Shown here: positions 33,084-45,056 of the stretch, in pieces | Layout: each line of letters opens with the position of its first letter | Numbering within the stretch: the first letter of the stretch is position 1 | Origin: Aegilops tauschii subsp. strangulata | Taxonomy: Eukaryota > Streptophyta > Magnoliopsida > Poales > Poaceae | Length of the DNA: 64,000 nt | Assembly: GCF_002575655.3 (NCBI RefSeq) | Contig: NC_053037.3 | Location: 444,819,793-444,883,792, forward strand | Direction of reading: 5' to 3' | The notes under the pieces: model-generated | What the model saw: only the letters and a program-made list of their open reading frames with translations | Databases searched by the model: none | What the model was told of the DNA's origin: nothing | Position numbers and translations under genes: made by a program

Positions 33084-34274
33084 TCGTATTGGTGGACTCG
33101 AATGAAGCGAGAAATTGCTCAATTCGTGAATGAATGTGATGTCTGTCGAAGAGTGAAAGCAGAACACCAACGACCAGCTGGTCTCCTCCAACCTCTTGCT
33201 ATCCCAGAGTGGAAGTTTGATCATATCGAAATGGACTTCGTGACTGGTTTTCCAAAGTCCAAGCGTGGAAATGATGTTATCTTCGTTGTCATCGACAAGC
33301 TTTCTAAAGTGGCTCATTTCCTTCCAATCAAAGAATCCATCACAGCAGCTCAGCTGGCAGAGCTATACACCTACAGAATTGTCTCCTTGCACGGCATTCC
33401 ACTATTGATTTCTTCAGATCGTGGAAGCATCTTCACCTCTAAGTTCTGGGACTCCTTCCAGAAGGCCATGGGCACAAACATTCGCTTCAGCACAGCTTTC
33501 CATCCTCAAACTAGTGGCCAAGTCGAGCGAGTCAATCAAATTCTTGAAGATATGCTCAGGGCTTGTGTCATTTCCTTTGGCATGAAATGGGAAGATTGTC
33601 TTCCATATGCTGAATTCTCCTACAACAACAGCTTCCAAGCAAGTTCAGGCAAGGCCCCATTCGAGATTCTCTATGGCAAAAAGTGTCGTACTCCTCTCAA
33701 TTGGTCAGAGACTGGTGAACGCCAACTTCTTGGCAATGACTTAATCACTGAAGCTGAAGAAATGTGTAAAGTCATCCGTGATAATCTCAAAGCCGCGCAA
33801 TCGCGCCAGAAGAGTTACTATGATAGTAAGCACCATGATTTGGCTTTCGAGATCGGAGACCATGTCTACCTCCGCGTCTCTCCAATGAAAGGCACTCATC
33901 GCTTCGGTGTTAAAGGGAAGCTTGCCCCTAGATACGTGGGTCCTTTCAAGATCATTGGCAAAAGAGGCGACCTCGCCTATCAACTTGAGCTTCCTTCCAA
34001 CTTCGCGAACGTGCACGATGTGTTCCACGTGTCATAGCTCCGCAAGTGCTTCAAGACGCCTGAGCGCACTATCAACTTCGAAGAGATTGACCTCTAAGAA
34101 GATTTGTCTTATCATGAGCACCCCGTTGCTATTCTTGAAGAAACTGAGCGCAAGACTCGCAACAAGTCAATCAAATTCCTGAAAGTGAAGTGGTCGCACC
34201 ATTCCGACCGGGAAGCCACCTGGGAACATGAGGACCATCTCCGTTCTGAATATCCGGAGTTCTTTCAGTCCTAG
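33084..34274 (+). pseudogene. chromovirus integrase and chromodomain
   Basis: Integrase from CDVCRRVKAEH through the core: MDFVTGFPKS (Asp), ISSDRGSIFTSKFW (Asp), FHPQTSGQVERVNQ (Glu). The GPY/F module is APRYVGPFKIIGKRGDLAYQLELP. After a TAG at 34035-34037 a chromodomain continues to about 34274: HEHPVAILEETERKTR, IKFLKVKWSHHSDREATWEHEDHLRSEYPEFF. Stops at 33081, 34035 and about 34096 all sit where CAG or CAA codons are expected, that is C-to-T changes. Confidence 0.87.
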
Positions 34275-34299
34275 ATCTCAGGACAAGATCCTCTCGTAG

Positions 34300-34310
34300 T
34301 GGTGGAGTGT
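34300..34310 (+). other. chromovirus polypurine tract
   Basis: The sequence GGTGGAGTGT-type tract directly before the 3' LTR start TGTAACACC at 34311. Position fits the plus-strand primer. Confidence 0.65.
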
Positions 34311-37300
34311 TGTAACACCCCGCATGTAACTTTCCATATTTGTAACTCCGACTCTTGCCATTTTCAGCTATGTGTTATGATTTTTCCTCCGTGGTCGGGT
34401 TTTGTCTTTCGTTTTGCATTTTGTTCATGTCATCATGTGCATTGCATTTGCATACGTGTTCGTCTCATGCATCCGAGCATTTTCCCCGTTGTCCGTTTTG
34501 CAATCCGGCGCTCCTATCTCCTTCGGTGCACCCCTCTTGTTTTCTTTCGTGAGCGGGTGTCAAACATTCTCGGAATGGACCGAGGCTTGTCAAGAGGCCT
34601 TAGTATACCATCGGTAGACCACCGGTCAAGTTTCGTTCCATTTGGAGGTCGTTTGGTACTCCAACGGTTAACCGGGCATCCGCAATGTCCATTTGTGTGT
34701 TGCAGAAAAACCCCCCTAAAAACCAGCCCAAAACCCACCAAACTCTCTTCCATGCTCTAGGTCGTTCGATCACGATCGTGTGGGCGAAAACCGCACCTCA
34801 TTTGGACTCTCCTAGCTCCCTCTACCTATATAATTGCCTCCCCTCCCGAAATAGATCGCAGACGAAACCCTAAAAATCCCTCGCGTCGCGCCGGACGTGT
34901 CCGTACGCCGGCCGGACACTTCGCGCCGCCGCCCCGGACCACTCGCCGCCCGCCACGTGGACGCCACCGCGCCCCGCGCCACCGCGGCCCACCGCGACCG
35001 GGCCCCGAGCCACCCGCGACGCCCTGCCGTGCCCCGCCACCGCCTGCCTCGCCGCCGCGGCACAGCGCCGCCGTCCGGCCTGGCCCTCGCCACCCGGCGC
35101 CTCCCCACCGCGCCTGCCGCGGCCCCGCCGTCCTCTCCTTCCTCCCCCGTCGCCGGCCACCGGCCTCCTCCTCCCGCAGCTCCGGCCGCCGCCCCGACAT
35201 CGACGGGCCTCGATCGGATCTGAGAACAGCCTACGGTTGACTTTCCCGAAACCCTAAAACTTCTAAGTCATTTATTTTCTCAGCATTTGCCTATGTTCAA
35301 CATTACATAACTCTCTGCATATAGCTCCGTTTCGCGCGTGTAATATGTCAAATTGTTCGTCTCGTGATGCTCTACATTTTGTTCAATTGCACCATGTTCA
35401 TTAGTGGTCATCTTGATGCCCAAATCTCTGTTGCAAGAGGGCTAGTTGCTGTTATCTTCTGGTTCTTAGCAGAACTTGGAGATTTGTCATTTTTGTATCA
35501 TTTAATCTGTGCATGTTATGGGCATGAGCTCTACATGTGTTTTGTTGTATGCCATGCCATCTTTCCAAGGGTGTATGCCATGTATTTTTGTGATCTCTGT
35601 GGTGACTAGCACAAGCATGCAAACTAGGCTCCGTAATGTTTCTGATTTCAGGGACTGATTTCTCTAAGTCTTTGTCTGCTGTTATTTTGTTGTCATATAA
35701 ACTTGATGCTACAGAGAGATCCATGCATATTTTGAGATGTTCAGTAAGGATGTTTTGTAGATATAGTTGTAATTGATCTATTCCTGCCCTTTTTGCAATT
35801 ATGGAGTGCCATAGCATGACTCAATCTTGCTCTACTTTTGCTACAAAATATTTCTGGCAGATTCTTAACATGATATGCAATTTTGCCAAGCTTGTTGTAG
35901 TTGATCCATACATGCTATGCTTTTGTTCTTGCCATGGTTAGCTTCATAAAAATGCCATCTTGATGTAGGTATGCTTGTTTTGTCATTCATTGCTTTGTGG
36001 TGAGTGCATCAAGCTCACCAACATGCCTTCATATTATTATTTCTGCCATGCTCTGTTTTCTGCCAAGTCCGGAACCTGATAACGAAACTTGCTATGTTTA
36101 CATGCTTGCCATCATATCTTCTGGTTCTTTTTTGCTTATGGTCATTAAGGGACTTTTGTCATATGCATTTAGTAGAACACTTGCATGCCTTGTTTTGCTA
36201 TGTTAAATTCCTGTAGCATGTTGATTTCGTGATCTGAACATTGCTACCTGATGCTGTTCTCTGCCATGTCCAGTAATTTCACCGTCTGTGAACCTGTTAT
36301 CTTTTGCACTTTTGTCATGCTTGTTTGAGCTTGTTATGTTGTGAACTAGCCGTAGCTCAGTGTTCATCTTTTGTCAAGCATCTTCTGTAGATTACTGACA
36401 TATGCTTTGTTGCTATGTTGGAGTGCTGTAGCTTTGTTATTTGTTGCATTTTAAGTGCTATCATGCTGTTAAACACAGATTCGTGTCATTCTTGTTTTGC
36501 TTGCCATTTGCAAACCGTGCATCCGTTTCCGGTGATCTTTATATCGATTTCGACCGAAATCATATCATCTTTCCAGTGGCATGCTTGGTTTGCCAAATTA
36601 CTGCCTTGTTCATCTTTTTCCTTCCGGAGCACGCATATGCATCGCATATCATATCTCGCATATCATACATGTTTTGCATCATGTTGCTTGTGCATTTCTC
36701 GTGATTGATTGTGGTTCCGTTGCTTGTGCTCTTGTCTTGGGTAGAGCCGGGAGACAAGTTCGTGAACGAGGAACCTGTTGAGTACGCTTACGAGGATCAA
36801 GCTTTCGACAACTCTGAGAACCTTGCAGGCAAGATGACCACCCCTCGAAATCACTTCTATCTTTGCTTTGCTAGTTGTTCGCTCTATTGCCATGCTGTGC
36901 TACCTATCACTTGCTATATCATGCCTCACATATTGCCATGTCAGCCTCTAACCATCCTTTCCTAGCAAACCGTTGTTTGGCTAAGTTACCGCTTTTGCTC
37001 AGCCCTTCTTATAGCGTTGCTAGTTGCAGGTGAAGTTGAAGTTGTTCCATGTTGGAACATGGATATGTTGGGATATCACAATATCTCTTATTTAACTAAT
37101 GCATCTATATATATTTGGTAAAGGGTGGAAGGCTCGGCCTTATGCCTAGTGTTTTGTTCCACTCTTGCCGCCCTAGTTTCTGTCATACCGGTATTATGTT
37201 CCTTGAGTTTGCGTTCCCAACGCGGTCGGGTGATTTATGGGACCCCCTTGACAGTTCTCCCTGAATAAAACTCCTCCAGCAAGGCCCAACCTTGGTTTTA

Positions 37301-38441
37301 CCATTTGCGACCCAAGCCTTTTCCCCCGGGTTTTCTAGAGCCCGAGGGTCATCTTTATTTTAAACCCCCGGGCCAGTGCTCCTCTGAGTATTGGTCCAAC
37401 CTGTCAGTCGCCGGTGGCCACCAGGGGCAACTCTGGTCTGGCCTATCGGAAGCTTGGACAATCCGGTGTGCCCTGAGAACGAGATATGTGCAGCTCCTAT
37501 CGGGATTTGTCGGCACATTCGGGTGGCTTTGCTGGTCTTGTTTTACCATTGTCGAAATGTCTTGTAAACCGGGATTCCGAGACTGATCGGGTCTTTCCGG
37601 GAGAAGGTTTATCCTTCGTTGACCGTGAGAGCTTATGATGGGCTAAGTTGGGACACCCCTACAGGGTATTATCTTTCGAAAGCCGTGCCCGCGGTTATGA
37701 GGCAGATGGGAATTTGTTAATGTCCGGTTGTAGAGAACTTGTCACTTGACCCATTTAAAATACATCAACTGTGTGTGTAGCCGTGATGGTCTCTTCTCGG
37801 CGGAGTCCGGGAAGTGAACACGGTTTGAGTTATGTATGACGTAAGTAGGAGTTCAGGATCACTTCTTGGTCATTGCTAGATGACGACCGTTCCGTTGCTT
37901 CTCTTCTCGCTCTCTCTTGCGTATGTTAGCCACCATATATGCTTATTGCTGCTGCGCTCCACCTCATTACACCATCCTCTCCTATAAGCTTAAATAGTCT
38001 TGATCTCGCGGGTGTGAGATTGCTGAGTCCGCGTGACTCACAGATTCTACCAAAACAGTTGCAGGTGCCGACGATGCTAGTGCAGATGATGGGATCGATC
38101 TCAAGTGGGAGTTCGATGAGGAACGTGGTCGTTACTATGTGTCTTTTCCTGATGATCAGTAGTGGAGCCCAGTTGGGATGGTCGGGGATCTAGCATTTGG
38201 GGTTGTCTTATTTTCATTTGGATCTTGACCGTAGTCGGTCTATGTGTGTATTTTGGATGATGTATGGATTATATTTATGTATTGTGTGAAGTGGCGATTG
38301 TAAGCCAACTCTTTATCCCATTCTTGTTCATTACATGGGATTGTGTGAAGATGACCCTTCTTGCGACAAAACCACTATGCGGTTATGCCTCTAAGTCATG
38401 CCTCGACACGTGGGAGATATAACCGCATCGTGGGCGTTACA
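34311..38441 (+). repeat. chromovirus 3' LTR, 4.1 kb
   Basis: TGTAACACCCCG to GGCGTTACA, 4131 bp. A TATA-like CTACCTATATAATTG at about 34820-34834 precedes an extremely CG-rich block (34880-35210). That block, probably just downstream of the transcript start, is free of stops by composition only. The remaining LTR is AT-richer and without genes. The length is typical of the large-LTR chromoviruses of Triticeae. Confidence 0.88.
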
Positions 38442-39395
38442 CTCGGTCATGTCTACATAGTTCTCGAACCCGTAGGGTCCGCACGCTTAAAGTTTCAATG
38501 ATAGTTATATTATGAGTTTATATGTTTTGATGTACCGAAGGTTGTTCGGAGTCCCGGATGTGATCACGGACATGACGAGGAGTCTCGAAATGGTCGAGAC
38601 ATGAAGATTGATATATTGGAAGCCTATGTTTGGATATCGGAAGTGTTCCGGGTGAAATCGGAATTTTACTGGAGTACCGGGAGGTTACCGGAACCCCCCG
38701 GGGGCTTAATGGGCCATAGTGGGCCTTAGTGGAAGAGAGGAGAGGCCGCCAGGGCAGGGCCGCGCGCCCCTCCCCCCTAGTCCGAATAGGACAAGGAGAG
38801 GGGGGCGGCGCCTCCCCTTTCCTTCCTCTCTCCCTCCTCTTTCCCCCTCCACTCCTAGTCCAACAAGGAAAAGGGAGGGAGTCCTACTCCCGGTGGGAGT
38901 AGGACTCCTCCTGGCGCGCCCCTCCTGGCTGGCCGCACCTCTCCCCCTTGCTCCTTTATATACGGGGGCAGGGGGCACCCTAGAGACACAACAATTGATC
39001 GTTTGATCTTTTAGCCGTGTGCGGTGCCCCCCTCCCCCATAGTCCACCTCGATAATATTGTAGCGGTGCTTAGGCGAAGCCCTGCGTCGGTAGAACATCA
39101 TCATCGTCACCACGCCGTCGTGCTGACGAAACTCTCCCTCAACACTCAGCTGGATCGGAGTTCGAGGGACGTCATCGGGCTGAACGTGTGCTGAACTCGG
39201 AGGTGTCGTGCGTTCGGTACTTGATCGGTCGGATCGTGAAGACGTACGACTACATCAACCGCGTTGTGCTAACGCTTCCGCTTTTGGTCTACGAGGGTAC
39301 GTGGACAACACTCTCCCCTCTCGTTGCTATGCATCACCATGATCTTGCGTGTGCGTAGGAATTTTTTTGAAATTACTACGTTCCCCAACAAAAAG

Positions 39396-40420
39396 CAACC
39401 AAACAAACACCGTAGAAATAGTTATATATATGGTTGAACGCGTGAGGGATCGCACCTTCACGTCGGATGAAGCTGAGCTTGGATGAAACGAACAACAACA
39501 CCAAACACACAATTGACAAATGACGATGAAGTGCACTAACCTGGCTAACAGTGAACAAATATGAGCATAAAGAGGGGCAACCGTGCTTGCGTACAATTGT
39601 AGTTGGATAACATGGTTGTGCATCAGCATATCACACTACAAAGAACAAAAAAGAAGAATAACATAGGATAGGCTTTCGTTGGTTTTCTGTTAGTTCAGAT
39701 GCAGGATCATCACATGCCAACTATTCTTGATCATAATTAAACATTAACATCAACTAAATTCTGAGACTGTTTCAATCATAAGTATTAGTTGTCGTAGAAA
39801 TGTTAGAAGCCCTAGTGCACAGAAGTAATGAAATCATGGTTTTGCACATAAGTACAGAACTATGGCCTATATCATTACATCAAATTTTGAAGGGGACACG
39901 ACAAGTGCTACAAATGCTGGATGAAAGACATTTCTTGTTCTAATTAAACTTGAATATATGACATGGATGATAGGTCTCCAATAATCATGTGTACACTTGC
40001 ATCTATTTGACAATAAATTACACCAGTATGATGGAATGGAAAAAACAGAAAGAAAATGGAACAATATGATGGAATGAAAAAACAGAAAGAAAATGGAACA
40101 AGTGCCATGGCACACAGACTGGTCTCGGGTGTATGTTGCATACCTTGATTTACAAACTCTTTTGGCTTGCTCCTACTTCTAGCTTCATGTCGAAGGTTCT
40201 GTTTTCCAAATTGCATGCCTCCTTTATTAGAAAAGGCACCATATTCAAACTATATAAACAAATTTCTAGAATATGTAGGTTGTCACTTTAAACTGATAAC
40301 TAGCTGACCCAAGAATACATATGAACTAAGATGTTTTGGAGGTACCTAGTGGATGATTTTGTCATTGTGGATGGAGTGGTTGATCTTCACCTCAAGCACA
40401 ATGCATCCATGTAGTATCTA
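39396..40420. other. intergenic spacer with a short tandem duplication
   Basis: No gene is seen. At 40027-40064 and 40065-40101 the unit TATGATGGAATG...GGAACAA occurs twice in tandem (38 and 37 bp). The rest is AT-rich unique-looking sequence. Confidence 0.6.
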
Positions 40421-41229
40421 AAAGGTGTCTATAGGAGGTTGAATAGACAACTAGCAAGAGCCAACAAGCAATTTTAACATGTTTGACACATAGATAGATT
40501 TTGGCACAAGCTAGAGTAGACCAAGCACGCCCTACACATGCATATCTAGAGTATAGGAAGTGGAAACTAAAGGACATGCAAGGGCAAGAATTTAAGGAGT
40601 AGAGTTTAGGACATTCGCAAACGCAATGGTGACATGAAAGGTTTTGGCATGGTTTTGATAGGTGGTGCTATCGTACGCCCATGTTGATGGAGGCTTCAGT
40701 CTCAAGGATCCAATATCACAAGGATTAAAATTTTGGATTCCACGGAGGAATCTAATCGCTGGAGGGGCTCACACCCACAAAGGGTCCACGAAGAAGCAAC
40801 CTTGCCTATCCCACCATAGATTACGTCCACATAGTGTTGATCTTCACGAAGTAAGCGAGCCCTACATGGACGTAAGCCATGGTGGGGTCTGCAAGGTTTC
40901 TTCTTAGATCCTTCATGGAATCCGTAATCGTAATCGTTGTGATCTTGGATCCTTGAGATTGAAGCCTCCATCAACGTAGACGTACAATCACTACCTATTA
41001 GAAGCACGAGCCAAAAATCCTCTGTGTTTGTGAATCTCCTAAACTCTATTCCTTACTTTCTTGCATGTGCATGATCTTTACTTTCCGCTGCCTATAATCT
41101 AGATATGCATGTGTAGGGTGTGCTTGTTGTAATCTAGCTTGTGCCAACATCTGCCAAGATTTTAAAGAACTTAAAATTACTCATTGGATCTTGCTTGTTA
41201 TCTATTCACCACCCTAAAGACATACCTTT
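40421..41229. repeat. ~810 bp fold-back palindrome (long inverted repeat)
   Basis: Two arms of about 400 bp in opposite orientation with almost no spacer (centre near 40840). Matching words include TAGATATGCATGTGTAGGG (right arm about 41101) against its complement at about 40533-40560; CTTGAGATTGAAGCCTCCATCAAC (40957-40978, with an earlier complement at 40684-40707); and CTATTCA near both outer ends. Arm identity is estimated by eye at 75-80 %. It could be a fold-back or hairpin-type DNA element or a collapsed pair of transposon ends. No TSD was identified and no ORF is present. Confidence 0.8.
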
Positions 41230-42120
41230 CAATCCTACAATTCATAAATACAGTAAGCTAGCTGAAACCATTAGAGGTGGTAGTAGATTTAACTTTGGGG
41301 AGTAGCACTTAGCCGTAGACCTGGCTAGATGATGGATTACATATACGGTAGTTGGTTCAAAAGTCAGGCAAGGAAATTTGAATTATAGAATACACGATAG
41401 AAAATTATATGTTGCACAAACTTTCAATACAAGTTACTGAAAGAAAGATTTAAACTGATCACATTTCCAATTAGGCCATTAGTTCCAGAAGTTGGTCGAG
41501 GTTCTCTATTGTATTCCTCACTTTGACTATTTGTTGGAGCAGATATCGTGTAGAAGCACTTGACTGATAGAAGTAACTATGAGCAAGCTGATAAGAACCT
41601 CTCTAGCCAGATGAATAACCATTAGCACTACATTCAACATGAAATAAACTCCTCAAATAAGATTCTTATTTGATAAAAGCACAACCTCATGTATCCCACA
41701 ATCGAGAGACCATTTGATGGATTGCCCATCTTCTCCCCATGATTATTGTGAATAGCATGCAAAAGAAAAGAGTGTTTAACACGTTTAAGGAATGATTGAC
41801 ATAATGCAATGCTCCGTGTGATATCCAGGCTATGAAATATGCTCGAAAAGCATTTACTATTCAATGAACTTGTACAAAAAATTTTAGAATAATAGTGAAA
41901 TATAGGTGGAGTTTTGTAGACTAAAATTTATTATGCTCTTTAATATGATTAGTTTCAGCAATTACTCCAGTTTTAGGTGTAGCTTTTATACAAATAGTAA
42001 CTAATGAATGCATATAATAGAGCAAAACATAAAACATGTTTATGCTCGCCTTTCTTTACTTCGATTGGGTGAGTGCATATCTTGATTTTTTTTTGTCTGT
42101 TTCAGTTGACAAAGAGCATG
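41230..42120. other. intergenic spacer
   Basis: Nothing recognisable: AT-rich, no credible reading frame, no terminal repeats seen. Confidence 0.5.
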
Positions 42121-42580
42121 TGTCTCCAGAAATTAGCATTCTTGAATGATTGATCCTCAAATCAGCGGTGAAGGTTAAAATATATTTGTCGAGGAAAGTT
42201 AGCCAAGAAACCAACAAAAAAACTAAAAAAAATAAGAGGTCTTAACCTTGCCGTCTAGAGTAAAATATCAAGATCCACACATAACTGTACCTTCAGTGAT
42301 ATACTTGGATGCTCTCTCCAAGTTAGTGAATACATATTCATAATTGTTATGTTAGGATCAATTGTCTTCCAAAAATTAACATTCCTGAATAATTGATCCT
42401 CAAGTATGCTATGGAGATTATAATATATTCGTTGAGGAAAGGTAGTCAGGAAACCAGCAAAAGATTGAATAGGTGAGGTCTTGACCTTGCCATCTAGAGT
42501 AAAATATCAAGATCCACACAAAATTGTACCTTCACTGAAATACTTGGATGCTCTCTCCAGTTAGTGAATACATATTCATA
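42121..42580. repeat. tandem duplication, 243 bp period
   Basis: Copies at about 42121-42341 and 42364-42580. Shared landmarks are TGATCCTCAA, CTTGCC(G/A)TCTAGAGTAAAATATC, AAGATCCACACA, ACTTGGATGCTCTCTCCA and TTAGTGAATACATATTCATA. The copies differ by many substitutions, so the duplication is old. No coding potential seen. Confidence 0.82.
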
Positions 42581-43549
42581 CGCAATCATAGAAACTCAAT
42601 TCTCCAGGATTTGTCAATATAAAAAGTGCAGAATTTTGCATTTTATATGGAACCCTAGTATCTGGAGTATGAATCATATGAGCAAAGGATCCATCCGTTT
42701 GAGGTCCACTTGTGACGCCCATCTTACTGACTTAGATGATTCCACAATAAGAACCTACAAGAGAATACAATTTGTTTCACTGAACAAGGTAATTTTTTTC
42801 ACACACAAGCTCTAAAAAAATACATTGTACCTCGCATATTTTTTTATGCTCAGAAAAGTAACTTGCTAGATACATGATACACATATATTTGTAGGGCAAA
42901 AGTCCAGATACATAGTTGCTCACATCTGAAGAAAACATATCTACCAAGTGGTTTCGACTTCCAAATTGAATGCCTCTAAGGCATACACTCGTGTCCTACC
43001 CTGTGTACACATGTAGACATGCAAATTGATTTAGTCGCTCTACATTAACATATCATGTAGCCAGATGAGCCAAATGTGAGTCTTCTAATTAAGTTCAGAG
43101 GTGTTAGAAATTGTTTCTTGTAAGTTGGTTAAGGAGCAAACATAACTTGAGTACATTTTTTGATTTGATCCATGTTTACTCGTCTAAGTTCATAGTTCAA
43201 TGTATGATATGTGGTGTCCCCTCGAAGCTGAGGTTTCCTCATAGAGTTCCATGAACCAGCCCCTTTCTATATGCTACAGTCATGTCATCATCCTGGATTA
43301 CAAGAAAGCAGGCTAGTTAATTCACTCAACGGCCTAAATAGCAGCAAATCGAGCAGCATCGACTAATACATAGCGTCCAGGCAAGCATCAATGTTCTAGT
43401 ATGACATTCTTAGAAATAAGAGTGTGCACTACAAATCATGCCAAATCAAGCAAGAGATAAATGGTGTCCACTCTCATGCGCGATCCAAGACAAATCCGAG
43501 GGCGGGGACATTGGATTGAAATAGGAAGACGGGTTGGATTCGATCTCAC
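42581..43549. other. intergenic spacer left of the MO25-like exon
   Basis: If the exon at 43550-43667 were a live gene this would be its first intron and downstream exons on the reverse strand. No MO25 sequence was recognised here by reading. Confidence 0.5.
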
Positions 43550-43667
43550 CTTCTCCTCCCTCTCGGCGTCGTGAGCCTGAGTGGAGGTCGACGTAGATGA
43601 GGAGCTCACGCATCTGCCGCACGACGTCGGTCGGCGTCCACGACTTCGACTTGAAGAGGTCCTTCAT
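43550..43667 (-). pseudogene. MO25-like (CAB39 family) first-exon fragment
   Basis: Reverse strand; the ATG at 43667 gives MKDLFKSKSWTPTDVVRQMRELLIYVDLHSGS. This is the conserved N-terminus of plant MO25-like proteins (scaffold of STE20-type kinases; family start M-K/G-LFKSK-TP--VVRQ-R-LL). Just after it a 1 bp frame change is needed to reach the family's DAEREEK, which ends at a clean donor AAG|GTGAGA (43552/43549). No second exon is recognised to the left, so this is a truncated gene copy, a captured fragment, or a gene disrupted by loss of its remainder. The upstream frame (to 43790) looks like translated 5' UTR. Confidence 0.6.
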
Positions 43668-44731
43668 CTTGGTGTTGTAGTCCGCTGCTGCTATGGCGGT
43701 CGCGTGCGACGACGAGGGCAAGGGTACGGCGGACCTCATATGCCCCGCCGACCCAAAGGCGAACCAACCACGGAACGGCACCACGTCCACCGAGCTAGCC
43801 GTGCGATGCCCCTCCTAGGACGCCTTCCTCCTCCTCCGCTTGGGGGCGGGCGTGGTCCGACAGGACCCTCCTGCCAATGGTCGTGAATAGGGAGAGCCAG
43901 ATCGTGGGAATGAGAGGTTGCCTGTTGGGGAGAGAAAGGGGAGAGGGAAGGAGAGATGAGTGGGGCTCAAGGCGTGGGGTAGTGAAGGCAGTTACGACCA
44001 ATCCCTTATGTTCTGGCCACAGTAAATCAATCGTCGCTCTGCATCGCTTTGCACTTACGTGGACATCGTGAGAGGCCCCCCTTCTCTATGATCTTATTAT
44101 GTTTGATTGTGTTTGATGTGTTAAAATCACCAGCATGGACGTGGTGCACCAGTAACACGAAACTAGTAACGCATAGAAGCCGATCGTGCTCCACGAGGTC
44201 GCCCATGCAAATCACTCTGTTGTGGCCAAAAAATCTTCTACACTATACACTCCTACGTAAGTACATACAATATACATTCGCAAAAAGTACATACTGTGTG
44301 TGTGTGTGTGTTTTGTGAATGAAGTACATACTATATAGGTATATCCTTTCACATCTACACAAGAAAATACAACCAATTATAGAGGCATTTGTTTCTAGTG
44401 TATGTATTAAACAAATGATCGGTTCAAATGGTATTGAAGTAAATTAACGGTATGCGTACAAGTGAAAGACATAGAGAAAAGATGAAATTGGTGCATGTGG
44501 TACATATATGTGAAAATGTGGAACGGTAGATTTCTATCTATGTAGAAAGAGACAAAAAAATGGAAAAGGCTAGGAAAAAAGTTTGAAAATGACCTTGGAT
44601 GTACACATGTGCCATACATATTTTCCCCCTTTCTTTCTTTCTTTCTTTCCTTGTATCGACTAGAATTTATGTATTAAATTAAGTTTACCGTGACTAGTCG
44701 TGATTTTTTGTATTGCTTCATGCAAGACTTT
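43668..44731. other. spacer with simple repeats
   Basis: GC-rich 5'-flank-like sequence of the MO25-like exon (to about 44000), then AT-rich spacer. It contains a (TG)n run at about 44294-44311 and a (TTTC)n run at about 44631-44649. No gene seen. Confidence 0.55.
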
Positions 44732-44856
44732 GGGCCAGTTCTTTTGGTGGCTGCTTATTTTAAAAGTAGGCTTTTAGAAAAATATTTTTGATTGGACTTC
44801 TAGAATAAGCTAGGTAGTGGGTAGTTTATTCGAAGCCTGCAAAAGAAACTGACATG
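44732..44856. mobile_element. Tourist-like MITE (PIF/Harbinger type), degenerate
   Basis: About 125 bp with imperfect terminal inverted repeats: left GGGCCAGTTCTTTTGGTGGCT, right complement of AGCCTGCAAAAGAAACTGACAT. The GGGCC(A)GTT start is typical of Tourist/Harbinger MITEs. The TSD is unclear. Confidence 0.5.
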
Positions 44857-45056
44857 TAGTATTATAGATGATTGTATTTATTAGATTATAGCCTTATTTT
44901 ACTTTAAGTTGCGTTATGTTACATTAACATATTATATGTACTTCAAACACCTCATGGAATGTGCTATGTCTGATTGGGATTCACCGAGCTGAGGGAAGCT
45001 GAATTTCGGTGATTAGATTCGTTTCCAAGCGGCGGAAGTCGCCAGTCATCCTTCCG

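Larger units (their letters stand above)
31397..38441 (+). mobile_element. chromovirus (Tekay/Del-like) gypsy element, TSD CTCGG
   Basis: A 7045 bp gypsy element inside the Angela solo LTR, with ends TGTAACACCCCG and GGCGTTACA and TSD CTCGG (31392-31396, 38442-38446). Only 312 bp of the 5' LTR remain. An internal deletion then removed the rest of the 5' LTR, PBS, gag, protease and the RT start. RT, RNase H, integrase and a chromodomain follow, then PPT and a 4131 bp 3' LTR. The chromodomain and the domain order place it among Tekay/Del chromoviruses; the Triticeae family name was not fixed. Confidence 0.9.
30602..39390 (+). mobile_element. Angela-type copia solo LTR, TSD AAAAG, split by a gypsy element
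   Basis: The LTR starts TGAAGGAAATATGCCC at 30602 and ends TTCCCCAACA at 39390. TSD AAAAG is at 30597-30601 and 39391-39395. Without the nested gypsy element its length is about 1739 bp, close to the 1710 bp LTRs of the full-length element at 49802-58316, which it matches in reverse complement throughout. It has a TATA-like TTTATATACGG at about 38955 and the usual GGTGCTTAGGCG leader. No copia interior is attached, so it is a solo LTR. Confidence 0.93.

Noticed and set aside
34826..35223. Several overlapping Gly/Arg/Ala-rich frames on both strands
   Set aside because: Inside the CG-rich part of the chromovirus 3' LTR; a composition effect with no start context or homology.
38706..39113. Reverse and forward Pro/Arg-rich frames
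   Set aside because: Inside the Angela solo LTR; repeated in the LTRs at 50.2 and 57.0 kb.
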